A stretch of 64,000 nt of DNA from Peribacillus frigoritolerans. GTDB taxonomy: Bacteria; Bacillota; Bacilli; Bacillales; DSM-1321. The stretch spans positions 186,001 through 250,000 of the forward strand of contig NZ_JAUUTW010000003.1 in NCBI RefSeq assembly GCF_030676415.1, in the 5' to 3' direction. The translations under genes were made by a program, and so were the position numbers. Numbering within the stretch: position 1 is the stretch's first letter; the number at the start of each line of letters is the position of its first letter. The notes under the pieces were generated by a model, which was not told the origin of the DNA, did not search any database, and was given only the letters and a program-made list of their open reading frames with translations. Positions 52,686-61,901 of this stretch are shown one piece after another.

Positions 52686-53396
52686 TTGATTGAATATTTT
52701 ATGAATAAGAAAAAAATTTATAAATCTTACATCAAGTTTTATGAAGCGGATTCAGTCAATTTGGACTATATTGAAGATATTTTCAACGAAAAAGAATGGA
52801 GTTATCTTAATTTGCAAAATGGACCCAAAAGAACCATCGAAGCAAAGAAAAGTTTGTACTGTGCAAAAAAAGCAATTATGGAGTTTTTAGATATAGGCTT
52901 GGATGAAATAAAGAATGTATCCCTGTTGAAAGGAGTCTTTGGACAGCCGGTTATTGTTACTAATTTGTTCTTATTAATGAACATGGGCATATCCATCACA
53001 CATACGGATAAAACATTCGGAATATTGATTTTTGATCAACTGCATCCAATGGGAATTGATATCGAGACTAAAACGAAATCTGATTCTGAATTTTTGGAGA
53101 CCTATTTAACGGAATCCGAGAAAAAAATGATTAAGGAAAGTGATGGTGTTTTAAGTAAAGAAATTTTCTTTAGTGCAAAAGAAAGTCTATCAAAGATACT
53201 AAAAACAGGATTGACCTCTCCACTTGAAATCTATGAGATTTCCAAGGTGGATATGGATCATGATAACATCTCACTTTTCTATAAAAATTTTTCCCAATAT
53301 AAATCAACGGTTGTAATCGTGAACGAAGAAATAAGAAGTGTTACCTTTCCAATAAATTCTACGAAAATAATTGAGGGGGAATACCAATGGAATTAA
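52686..53396 (+). CDS. 4'-phosphopantetheinyl transferase (Sfp-type)
   Basis: Attaches the phosphopantetheine arm of CoA to the conserved serine of carrier domains, making the NRPS active. The 236-residue protein has the superfamily motifs: GIDIET (near residue 119; Mg-binding D and E) and FFSAKESLSKILKTG (near residue 160; the W/F-xx-KE-xx-K signature). The preceding SITHTDKTFG matches the Sfp P-loop-like region. Length and single-chain duplicated fold agree with Sfp rather than AcpS. TTG 52686 is used after GAGGGGAGGG. It leads the biosynthetic operon and overlaps the next gene by ten bases. Confidence 0.85.
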   Translation: MIEYFMNKKKIYKSYIKFYEADSVNLDYIEDIFNEKEWSYLNLQNGPKRTIEAKKSLYCAKKAIMEFLDIGLDEIKNVSLLKGVFGQPVIVTNLFLLMNMGISITHTDKTFGILIFDQLHPMGIDIETKTKSDSEFLETYLTESEKKMIKESDGVLSKEIFFSAKESLSKILKTGLTSPLEIYEISKVDMDHDNISLFYKNFSQYKSTVVIVNEEIRSVTFPINSTKIIEGEYQWN

Positions 53397-54046
53397 AAAT
53401 GGAAGCAAATGCTGAATTTAAAAACAATAACAAATTAGTACAATATCTTTTTAAAAAAGAGGATAGAGTTCATAAGTTAATCATTTCGTTATTGATACTC
53501 AGTTTAATTGCAGGTATCGAAACGACGCTTTTGTTATATTCTGCAGATCAAAAAGGGATGAATGTATTAAATGGCATGTCCATTTCAGAGATCGGAGCCA
53601 TGAGTTTTGCCATTAACACAATTGTAATGGGGGCTCTAGGATTATTGGTTACATTTCTCATTCAAATATTAATTGTGTGCCTGTTATTTTTAGTTTTAAA
53701 AGAAAGGCCGGTAAATATAAAAAGGATTTGCCAAGCTGTCATAAATGCAGGGATATGCATCGTGGTTGGATCTGGTGTTAATGCAATCATCGCATTATTG
53801 GTTAAGAGCAAGGAAACGACATTTACTAGTTTATCCTTACTGGTGCATGATAAAAATTCCATCCTTCACACATTCATGGCTGAGTTTGAATTGTTTTACA
53901 TTATCAGTTTAATTCTATTCAGTTATAGTCTGGAAAAATTAGCGCTCATTAAGAGAAGAAATGCATGGATCATAACGATTGTAATAGCTTTAATTTCTTT
54001 AGTTTTTCATATGTTGACAGTTGCATCAGGCACATATTTAAAATAA
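53387..54046 (+). CDS. Membrane protein of the NRPS operon (YIP1-like)
   Basis: A 219-residue membrane protein with about five transmembrane helices (near residues 29-47, 67-95, 115-130, 165-180 and 192-212), resembling Yip1-like families, function unknown. The N-terminus is charged and cytosolic (about 25 residues). It lies between the phosphopantetheinyl transferase (ten-base overlap) and the NRPS (nine-base gap), so it is co-expressed with them. Immunity, product handling or membrane recruitment of the synthetase are possible roles; nothing in the sequence decides. The ribosome-binding site GAGGGGG precedes ATG 53387. Confidence 0.7.
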   Translation: MELKMEANAEFKNNNKLVQYLFKKEDRVHKLIISLLILSLIAGIETTLLLYSADQKGMNVLNGMSISEIGAMSFAINTIVMGALGLLVTFLIQILIVCLLFLVLKERPVNIKRICQAVINAGICIVVGSGVNAIIALLVKSKETTFTSLSLLVHDKNSILHTFMAEFELFYIISLILFSYSLEKLALIKRRNAWIITIVIALISLVFHMLTVASGTYLK

Positions 54047-54055
54047 TGGGGGAAA

Positions 54056-57000
54056 ATGATGAATATGAATTCTTTAGCGAATTTATTTGAAGAAAGTGTT
54101 AGGGAATATGGAGACAATATTGCAGTAAGAAATAAGGATATGCAATTTACATATAAAGAAACGAATATCTTGGCAAATAAAATGGCGATATACATAAAGG
54201 ACAAAGGGGTAAATAAAGGAGACAATGTTGGAATCTATATTGAAAAATCCGAGCATGTTTTATTTTTAATCATAGCACTCCTTAAATTGGGTGTTACCTA
54301 TGTACCTATCGACCCTAAAAGTCCTGATGAAAGAGTAAAGCATATAATAAAGAATTCAGAATTGAAGTTATTAATTGGGGATAAAAGCTGGATTAACGAC
54401 ATTGATTGTAATTATGTATCCATTGATGAAGTGATAGAGAATTCAAAAGATATGACATGTGAGAATGTACATACCTTAATTGACCCAGAGGATCCAGCCT
54501 ATATCATTTTCACATCGGGCTCTACAGGAAAGCCTAAAGGAGTTTGTGTTTCACATGAAAATGTAATGAACTTGTTTTTAGGCTGCGATGATTTGTTCGA
54601 GTTTAATAATAAAGATAAATGGACATTTTTCCATTCCTACGCATTTGATTTCTCCGTATGGGAGATGTGGGGGGCATGGATTTATGGCGGAGAAGTTGTA
54701 GTGGTTTCATTTGAGGAAAGCAGAAATCCAATATCCTTTGTTGAATTATTGATAAGTACACAAACAACCGTTTTTAATTGTACGCCAAGCGCTTTCTTCG
54801 AGGTGAGTGGTGAGCTCATAAATCGTCAAAATGAATTAAGTTTAAAATACATTATTTTTGGAGGGGAAGCATTAAACTTCAAGAAATTGGCGCAGTGGTT
54901 TTCTCCCGAAAATGTCAGGCTGCCAAAGTTAATAAATATGTATGGAATAACTGAAACGACCGTTCATGTAACATACAAAGAAATCTCTAAGGGTGATGTG
55001 GAAAAAGGAATGACCAATATCGGAAAAGTCTTGCCTCATCTTGGGTTCAAAGTGATGAATCCAAATGGAGAAGAAGTAACTGGAGATGAAGAGGGCGAGT
55101 TATACGTTTCAGGAAAAGGTGTATCGCTAGGCTACTATAAAAATCCCATGATGAATAAGATGAAATTTACGGATATTGATAATGTCCGCTACTATAAGTC
55201 AGGGGATGTAGTGAAACTGTTGGACGATGGTGATCTGCAATATATCTCGAGGAATGATGAACAAGTACAGCTAAGAGGCTTCAGGATTGAATTAGGGGAA
55301 ATAGAGAGCTCGTATAATGATTTGAAAAACATCAAGAATGCAGTTGCAACAATGGATAAAGCGTTTAATGATGATATGCATTTATTTTTATACTATGTTG
55401 CTGATGAAGAATTAGCTGCTGATTATTTGAGGGAAAGTGTAAAAAGCTCATTGCCAGCCTATATGATACCAAGCTTTTTTATCAAGGTGGACAACATCCC
55501 CCTAACTGTAAATGGAAAACTGGATAAATCATTATTACCAAAATTCATCATAAAAGACTGTGAAGCTCCATCGAATATCAAGAGTCCAGTAAATGAAACG
55601 ATAAGTGAAAAAGTAAGAGAATTGGTGGTTAGCATCATAGGCAATGGGGTTATAAAAAATAATCAGTCCCTACTTGAAAGCGGAATGAACTCATTATCGA
55701 TAATGAGATTAATTGTCAATATTAAAAAGCAATTTCATATTGAAATTGTTCCTTCCGTTTTATTGGATAACGATACGATTATGAAATTATCCCAAGTCAT
55801 AGAAACTCGTCAAAAAGAAGAGGTAAAGCAAGATTATACACCTATCCATATTAATGCCAGAAATACATACCCTTTAACATATGAACAAGAAAATTTGTGG
55901 TTCATTCACCAAACCAATGTAGACAAATCGTTATATAACATCGTTTTTTCGTATGAAATAGCAGGTGAAGTGAATGAAGGAAATCTGGAACTATCTTTAG
56001 ATAAGCTAAGCAATAAACATCAAATTTTAAAAAGTGTCATTAGAGAAGAAGCTGGAATGGGCATCTTGGCTTTCGATGAGTCGATTCATCATTATATTAA
56101 CTATTTCGATGTTTCGGATCTTCCTTTAGACATGCAGGAAGAAAAAATAAATCATTTGGTGAAGGAAGAAACGGAACGGCAATTTGATTTAGGAAATGGT
56201 CCCCTCTTATCAACTGCGTTAGTGAAGACAAATGAATGTGAATATCAATTATTATGTAACATCCACCATATTATTTTTGATGGTTGGTCGATTCCATTAA
56301 TGATCAATGATTGGTTTGCCATTTATGAGGAAATCGAGAATGGCGAACGAAATGATAGGGGTAACCAATCAATCCAATATGGAGATTATGCTTTATGGCA
56401 AAAAAACTCACCAAATTATGTAAGTAGTAAGGATAATGAGTTCTGGAGTAATGAAATACCTGCATTACGGCAAAAATCCTTATTACAATATGATCATCAA
56501 AAAACCGGAGAAGGTAAATGCACTTCCGATATTATCAGCTTTTTGTTACCTAAAGAAATTCAAAACAACCTGGAAAATCTTCATAAAAAAACGAAGTCGA
56601 CTTTGTTCATGAGTTTACTTACCGCCTATCAAACCTTTTTGTCGGTTTATTTTGATGAAGAGGAAGTAGTCGTCGGAAGTCCTTTGGCGAAGAGAAACCA
56701 TGTGGATACTGAACAATTGGTAGGATATTTCGTCAACACCTTGCCCTTTAAATTACATGTATCTCAGGAAGATTCATTTGAAGAGATTTTGCGAAAAAAT
56801 ATAAAAAATATTGCAGGTATTTTTGACCATCAAAATTTACCTACTAAGGAAATTTTGAAATATTTATCGGTAGAAAGAACCATGGAAAATACGCCATTGT
56901 TCGATACAGTATTTGTCCTGCAAAATAACCAAAAAGAAAAGCTGGCATATAGAAATTTCAAGTTAAAACCGAAAAAAATCAATACCTTTAAAGCTAAATT

Positions 57001-60000
57001 TGATCTGGTTGTTCAGGCAGAAGAAATGGATGAGGATGAATTAGTCATTTCGTTTGAATTCAACAAATCATTATTTAATAAAACGACGATTCAAAGAATG
57101 GCTAGTAATTTTCAGTATTGGCTGCAAGAGATTACAACCCAGGAAGGCAAGCGGATAAAGGACATTACCTACTTGGAGCCTGCACAGTTACAATCAATAA
57201 TCGAAATGGGTACAGGCAATGTAAATCAAGAAGTGGAAGATCATCGTTTTGAAGATGTAATAACTAGGTTTGGGAATAAAGTAAGTACAAATTTCAATGA
57301 TGTTGCCATTGTTCATGGTGAAGATCAGGTGACGTATAGCGAGTTGAATGCCCGGGCAAATCAGGTGGCACAACGATTATTCCGGAACCATGTAGATGTA
57401 GAGGATAGAATTGGGATTTTCATGGATCGATCGATCAATATGGTTACCGCTATTTTAGCCATTATGAAAGTTGGGGCGGCATATGTGCCTTTGGACCCAT
57501 CACAACCAGAGTCACGGGTGAAACATATGATTGAGGATGCTCAAATCACATATTGTTTATGTAATGAAGAAGGAATTTCAAAGTATCCCGGTGATGAAGG
57601 AAACCTAATATGTATCGAAGACATACTAAAAGAACGAGAAATTGAGTGTGTAGAATTCGATTCAAGAAAGATATCGGAACGTGATCTGGCCTATATCATC
57701 TACACTTCAGGAACAACGGGAAAACCTAAAGGGGTCATGATTGAACATGGAGGATTGGCTAACCTCTGTAATTGGCATATCAATTATTATTCTGTCGATG
57801 AAAAAGATGCAGCAGTACTAGTTTCGAATACATCTTTTGACGCTTCCGTTTGGGAGATATTCCCTTACCTGGCGAATGGGAATAAACTCTTGATACTGGA
57901 TTACTATGATTTATTGGATGTAGAAATCCTTTCGGAGAAGTTAGAAAAGGAGAAGGTCACACTCGCGTTTTTTTCAACGGGTCTGCTCGAGCAATTATTT
58001 ATCAACGATATGAAATTTCCAGAATCAATCAGAGCTATTTTGACAGGGGGAGATCGTTTAAAAACGATACCCGATCGTTTGAGTTTTGATTTATATAATA
58101 ATTATGGTCCGACGGAGGGCACGGTCGTCGCGACAGCATATAAGGTACTTCCAAGCGATGATACAGTGATCCCGATCGGAAAGCCAATCTTAAATGCAGA
58201 AGCATACGTGTTCAATTCCAGGATGATGCCTACTCCTAAAGGTCAAATAGGCGAGCTGTATATCGGCGGGAAAGGCATTGCAAGAGGATATATAAATAAT
58301 CCGGAGAAAAACGGTGAAAGCTTTATTCCAAATCCGTTCAATCCCTCAAGGAAACTATATAAAACTGGAGATTTGGTTAAGTATGCCGAGGATGGAAATC
58401 TACTCTTTGCAGGTAGGGCTGATGACCAAGTGAAAATACGCGGATATCGTATCGAACTTGGAGAGGTCAGTGCAGTTCTAAATAAATGCCCTGGTATAAA
58501 GGATTGCTTCATAGCGATAAAAGATGAATCTAAATCGAAGAAATTCATCATGGCCTATTATATCTCCGAAAATGACCTTGAAGAAAATTATATCCTGGAT
58601 TATATGAAGAATCATCTTCCCCCTTATATGATTCCTTCTTATTTCATTAAAATGGAGTCCTTTCCGCTAACCGTTAACGGCAAAGTGGATGCGAAGAGCT
58701 TGCCGGATACAAAAACGAACCCGGAAGGAACTAACAGTAAAAGTGTCATGAATGGAACGGAACAAAAATTGTTGAAGATATGGAAAGAGGTGCTGAATAA
58801 TCAGGAAATAACCATCTTTGATAACTTTTTCGAATGTGGAGGAGACTCCATCCTAAGCATTCAAATTTGTTCACTTGCCAAGAAAGAAAATCTTCTCATC
58901 ACATCAAAAAACATCTTTGAAAAACAAAGTATCGAAGAGCTGGCAAAGATTGTGGAATGGACGGGTGATGTAACGATAAATCAGTCTGATGTTTTTGGAA
59001 AGGCACCATTTACACCTATTCAAAGTTGGTTTTTCACTCAACAAATAAATAATTATAATCATTGGAATCAATCTGTAACGTTAAAGGGCTACCCGCAATT
59101 GAATGAGAAACGGCTGCAAAGAATCATGGCCCATATCGTCAGACATCATGATGGGCTTAGATCAAGGTTCAATAGAGAAGAATCATTTTTGCAAGTAGGA
59201 AAGCATATCGACCCGACTGAAAATTGGACTTTGAATTACGTAAATCTATCAAACATGAATAAGGACAAACAGGAACGGGAAATAGCTAGACTCGGGATCG
59301 GTGCACAACAGGGCATAAACATTTCAAAGGGACCACTGATGAAAATAGTATGCATCCATACAGGCCAAAATGAGCATGTAATCCTTTGGATCATTCATCA
59401 TTTACTTGTTGATGGGGTTTCCTGGAGAATCTTGATCGAAGATTTTGACCGGCTATATATTCAAGATATAAACAATCAAGAACTAAAACTGGATAATAAA
59501 ACGACATCATATAAGGAATGGGCGAATAACCTAAATGAATATAAAAATAGCATTCCTTTAGGCATTAAAGAGTACTGGCTGAATGAACATGACACAGTAT
59601 ACGAAAACGCCCTAGTCAAAACAGGGAATGTTTATGATGGAAAATCATTTGAAATGAAGCTGAATAAAGAGATTACAAACAAAATCTATAATGAAATGAC
59701 AAAAGCGTATAAAGCATCTATCGATGAAATATACTTATCTATTTTCGCAGCGCTAATCGGGAAATATTTTAATAAAAAAGATATTCATTTTACTTTAGAG
59801 GGACATGGTCGCGAAGAATTATTTGCAGGTGTCGATCTGTCCAGGACAGTTGGATGGTTTACGACCATGTGCCCGATTTATATAGAAAATAAAGAATCCA
59901 TTTCGAACACGATTCAAGGTACAAAGAAAAAGTTAAGGACACTGCCTAATAAAGGGATTGAGTATGGAATCATAACCGAATTATGTGGCGAGACACATAT

Positions 60001-61597
60001 GAAACAAAATAGACCGATCATCAGTTTTAATAATTTAGGTAGATTTCATCAAAACAATGAATGGGCTGCAAAAGAGGTCATCTTTTTTAGTGAACAAGAT
60101 ATTCAACATAATTCCTATACCGAACATGAAGTCGATATCGAATTGCTTGTAGTGAATGAGGAGCAAACTATAAAAATAAACTATAACAGACATTTCGTAA
60201 GAGAAGATTTTGAGAAATATATTCAACACAATTTGCCGGAATTGTTACGGTCATTGGAAGAAGAAACAAAATTGGGAAAACAGATGTACCGCCCGGAAGA
60301 CTTTCCATTGGTGGATATGCCTGAAGAGGAACTTAACCAACTATTGCACAAAGAAACAGGAATTGTTGATATTTATGAATTGACGGCTTTGCAAAAAGGG
60401 ATGTTGTACCATAGCTTGTTTGATAGTGAAAGCAGCCAGTATAAAGTGCAGCTCATTTTTGATATTAAAGGTTTTCTGGACGTCGGGAAATTAAAGAATG
60501 CCATTGTGACAACTGCAGGGAAACATGACATTTTAAAAACCAAATTATATTCAAGCAGAAAAGGGGTATTCTACCAACTGTTAATGAATTCCATGGATAC
60601 CGAGATTGAATATGAAGAAATAATCGATCATCAAGGGAAGTTGGAAAAGTTGTTAGCAGATCAATATAAGATCATAGATATCGAGAACAATAGGTTGAAT
60701 CGCTTCATGATCGTTAAGCTTGCGGAAAATGAATACCAATTAATATGGACATTCCATCATATTACTATGGATGGTTGGAGTTATTCGATGGTGATTAATG
60801 ACATTTTTAATTCTTATCATTCAATAACACCATCATCATCCGTGAGTGCTCCATTTAAAAAGTATGTTGAATATATGAAAGATTATACGAGTAATAAGGA
60901 GCTGCGGGACTATTGGGCAAGGAAATTGGAAGGTGCTCGCAATTCTGGATCTAGTTTAACGGGAGTGTCGGAAGGCGAGGGATACATTGAGAGTAGCTAC
61001 TTGAAAGTATTGGATGAGGAATTGAGTGATTCCATTCAACGATTCTGTCAGGAATACAAGATTACCATGAATACTTTCTTTCTAACCATTTGGCTAGCCA
61101 CTTTAAAAGAAGTAAAAGGTACGGAAAATGTTTGTTGCGGCGTAGTGACATCCGGCAGGAATATCCCTGTCCAAAATATTGAGGCTATGGTTGGTCCATT
61201 TATCAATACTGTGCCGTTTATAAAGCATATCAGCCAAGAAAAGACCTACCTGGAAATACTGGATGAAGTTCAAAACGAATTTTTGGAATTAAGTTCTTAC
61301 GAGAATACACCATTATCAGAGATTTATGAGTGGGCTAATTTGGAAAATCATTTGTTTGAATCATTATATGCTTTTGAAAACTATCCCATGCTATTAGCTA
61401 ATAATGATGAAATCAATGTGAGTTTGAAAGAAGGAAGGGAAACGACCCATTATCCAATCGTCATTATCGTCACCCCTGGTTCAAGTGTTCAAATTAAGTT
61501 TAATGAGGCAGCGGTCAATCAAAAGTTAAGGTCATCAGTCATTTCCATATTTAATCAAATCTTAGGCCAAATGTTAGAAAAAATGAAAGTTAAGTGA
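54056..61597 (+). CDS. Nonribosomal peptide synthetase, A-T-C-A-T-E-C, Thr then D-Leu
   Basis: A 2513-residue assembly-line enzyme starting with a loading module. A1 (about 1-500) has the YIIFTSGSTGKPKG core. Its ten specificity residues by alignment to PheA are DFWNIGMVHK, the established threonine code. T1 (near 542) reads SGMNSLS with its serine present. C1 (about 604-1050) has HHIIFDG. A2 (about 1092-1545) has YIIYTSGTTGKPKG and the code DAWFLGNVVK, the established leucine code. T2 has CGGDSIL near 1594, the form usual before epimerases. The E domain (about 1650-2070) has HHLLVDG near 1780. C2 (about 2106-2513) has HHITMDG near 2234 and would be a D-to-L condensation domain. No thioesterase is present. 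The predicted start of the product is L-Thr-D-Leu. Confidence 0.93.
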   Translation: MMNMNSLANLFEESVREYGDNIAVRNKDMQFTYKETNILANKMAIYIKDKGVNKGDNVGIYIEKSEHVLFLIIALLKLGVTYVPIDPKSPDERVKHIIKNSELKLLIGDKSWINDIDCNYVSIDEVIENSKDMTCENVHTLIDPEDPAYIIFTSGSTGKPKGVCVSHENVMNLFLGCDDLFEFNNKDKWTFFHSYAFDFSVWEMWGAWIYGGEVVVVSFEESRNPISFVELLISTQTTVFNCTPSAFFEVSGELINRQNELSLKYIIFGGEALNFKKLAQWFSPENVRLPKLINMYGITETTVHVTYKEISKGDVEKGMTNIGKVLPHLGFKVMNPNGEEVTGDEEGELYVSGKGVSLGYYKNPMMNKMKFTDIDNVRYYKSGDVVKLLDDGDLQYISRNDEQVQLRGFRIELGEIESSYNDLKNIKNAVATMDKAFNDDMHLFLYYVADEELAADYLRESVKSSLPAYMIPSFFIKVDNIPLTVNGKLDKSLLPKFIIKDCEAPSNIKSPVNETISEKVRELVVSIIGNGVIKNNQSLLESGMNSLSIMRLIVNIKKQFHIEIVPSVLLDNDTIMKLSQVIETRQKEEVKQDYTPIHINARNTYPLTYEQENLWFIHQTNVDKSLYNIVFSYEIAGEVNEGNLELSLDKLSNKHQILKSVIREEAGMGILAFDESIHHYINYFDVSDLPLDMQEEKINHLVKEETERQFDLGNGPLLSTALVKTNECEYQLLCNIHHIIFDGWSIPLMINDWFAIYEEIENGERNDRGNQSIQYGDYALWQKNSPNYVSSKDNEFWSNEIPALRQKSLLQYDHQKTGEGKCTSDIISFLLPKEIQNNLENLHKKTKSTLFMSLLTAYQTFLSVYFDEEEVVVGSPLAKRNHVDTEQLVGYFVNTLPFKLHVSQEDSFEEILRKNIKNIAGIFDHQNLPTKEILKYLSVERTMENTPLFDTVFVLQNNQKEKLAYRNFKLKPKKINTFKAKFDLVVQAEEMDEDELVISFEFNKSLFNKTTIQRMASNFQYWLQEITTQEGKRIKDITYLEPAQLQSIIEMGTGNVNQEVEDHRFEDVITRFGNKVSTNFNDVAIVHGEDQVTYSELNARANQVAQRLFRNHVDVEDRIGIFMDRSINMVTAILAIMKVGAAYVPLDPSQPESRVKHMIEDAQITYCLCNEEGISKYPGDEGNLICIEDILKEREIECVEFDSRKISERDLAYIIYTSGTTGKPKGVMIEHGGLANLCNWHINYYSVDEKDAAVLVSNTSFDASVWEIFPYLANGNKLLILDYYDLLDVEILSEKLEKEKVTLAFFSTGLLEQLFINDMKFPESIRAILTGGDRLKTIPDRLSFDLYNNYGPTEGTVVATAYKVLPSDDTVIPIGKPILNAEAYVFNSRMMPTPKGQIGELYIGGKGIARGYINNPEKNGESFIPNPFNPSRKLYKTGDLVKYAEDGNLLFAGRADDQVKIRGYRIELGEVSAVLNKCPGIKDCFIAIKDESKSKKFIMAYYISENDLEENYILDYMKNHLPPYMIPSYFIKMESFPLTVNGKVDAKSLPDTKTNPEGTNSKSVMNGTEQKLLKIWKEVLNNQEITIFDNFFECGGDSILSIQICSLAKKENLLITSKNIFEKQSIEELAKIVEWTGDVTINQSDVFGKAPFTPIQSWFFTQQINNYNHWNQSVTLKGYPQLNEKRLQRIMAHIVRHHDGLRSRFNREESFLQVGKHIDPTENWTLNYVNLSNMNKDKQEREIARLGIGAQQGINISKGPLMKIVCIHTGQNEHVILWIIHHLLVDGVSWRILIEDFDRLYIQDINNQELKLDNKTTSYKEWANNLNEYKNSIPLGIKEYWLNEHDTVYENALVKTGNVYDGKSFEMKLNKEITNKIYNEMTKAYKASIDEIYLSIFAALIGKYFNKKDIHFTLEGHGREELFAGVDLSRTVGWFTTMCPIYIENKESISNTIQGTKKKLRTLPNKGIEYGIITELCGETHMKQNRPIISFNNLGRFHQNNEWAAKEVIFFSEQDIQHNSYTEHEVDIELLVVNEEQTIKINYNRHFVREDFEKYIQHNLPELLRSLEEETKLGKQMYRPEDFPLVDMPEEELNQLLHKETGIVDIYELTALQKGMLYHSLFDSESSQYKVQLIFDIKGFLDVGKLKNAIVTTAGKHDILKTKLYSSRKGVFYQLLMNSMDTEIEYEEIIDHQGKLEKLLADQYKIIDIENNRLNRFMIVKLAENEYQLIWTFHHITMDGWSYSMVINDIFNSYHSITPSSSVSAPFKKYVEYMKDYTSNKELRDYWARKLEGARNSGSSLTGVSEGEGYIESSYLKVLDEELSDSIQRFCQEYKITMNTFFLTIWLATLKEVKGTENVCCGVVTSGRNIPVQNIEAMVGPFINTVPFIKHISQEKTYLEILDEVQNEFLELSSYENTPLSEIYEWANLENHLFESLYAFENYPMLLANNDEINVSLKEGRETTHYPIVIIVTPGSSVQIKFNEAAVNQKLRSSVISIFNQILGQMLEKMKVK

Positions 61598-61607
61598 GGG
61601 GATATAT

Positions 61608-61874
61608 ATGGAGACAACAATTGCGGTGAAGGAAAGGTTAATTGAGGAAAAGCTTATTGGATTTTGGAAAGAGATTTTAGAACAAGAAACAATAGGTGCA
61701 GATTCCAACTTCTTTGACTTAGGAGGGAATTCCCTTTTAGCCATGCAATTTATTCAAATGGTGAAGAATAACATGGGAGTGAGATTACCAATAAAAGTGA
61801 TGTTCGAACAATCCACCATCCAGGAACTATCTGTACTCATCAAACAATTGGCCGATATGAATAAGTTAAGTTGA
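61608..61874 (+). CDS. Free-standing peptidyl carrier protein
   Basis: An 88-residue single-domain carrier protein. The phosphopantetheine-attachment site is DLGGNSLL, with the serine near residue 42. The flanking helices (FWKEILEQ before, VMFEQSTIQELSVLIKQL after) match PCP/ACP folds. It would be loaded by an adenylation domain acting in trans, because it has none of its own. It sits ten bases after an NRPS that ends in a condensation domain and before one that begins with a carrier-like and a condensation domain. It may therefore carry the third residue between them. GAGGGG precedes ATG 61608. Confidence 0.9.
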   Translation: METTIAVKERLIEEKLIGFWKEILEQETIGADSNFFDLGGNSLLAMQFIQMVKNNMGVRLPIKVMFEQSTIQELSVLIKQLADMNKLS

Positions 61875-61901
61875 ATGGAAAAGAATTGAGGTGTTTTTTC
61901 T

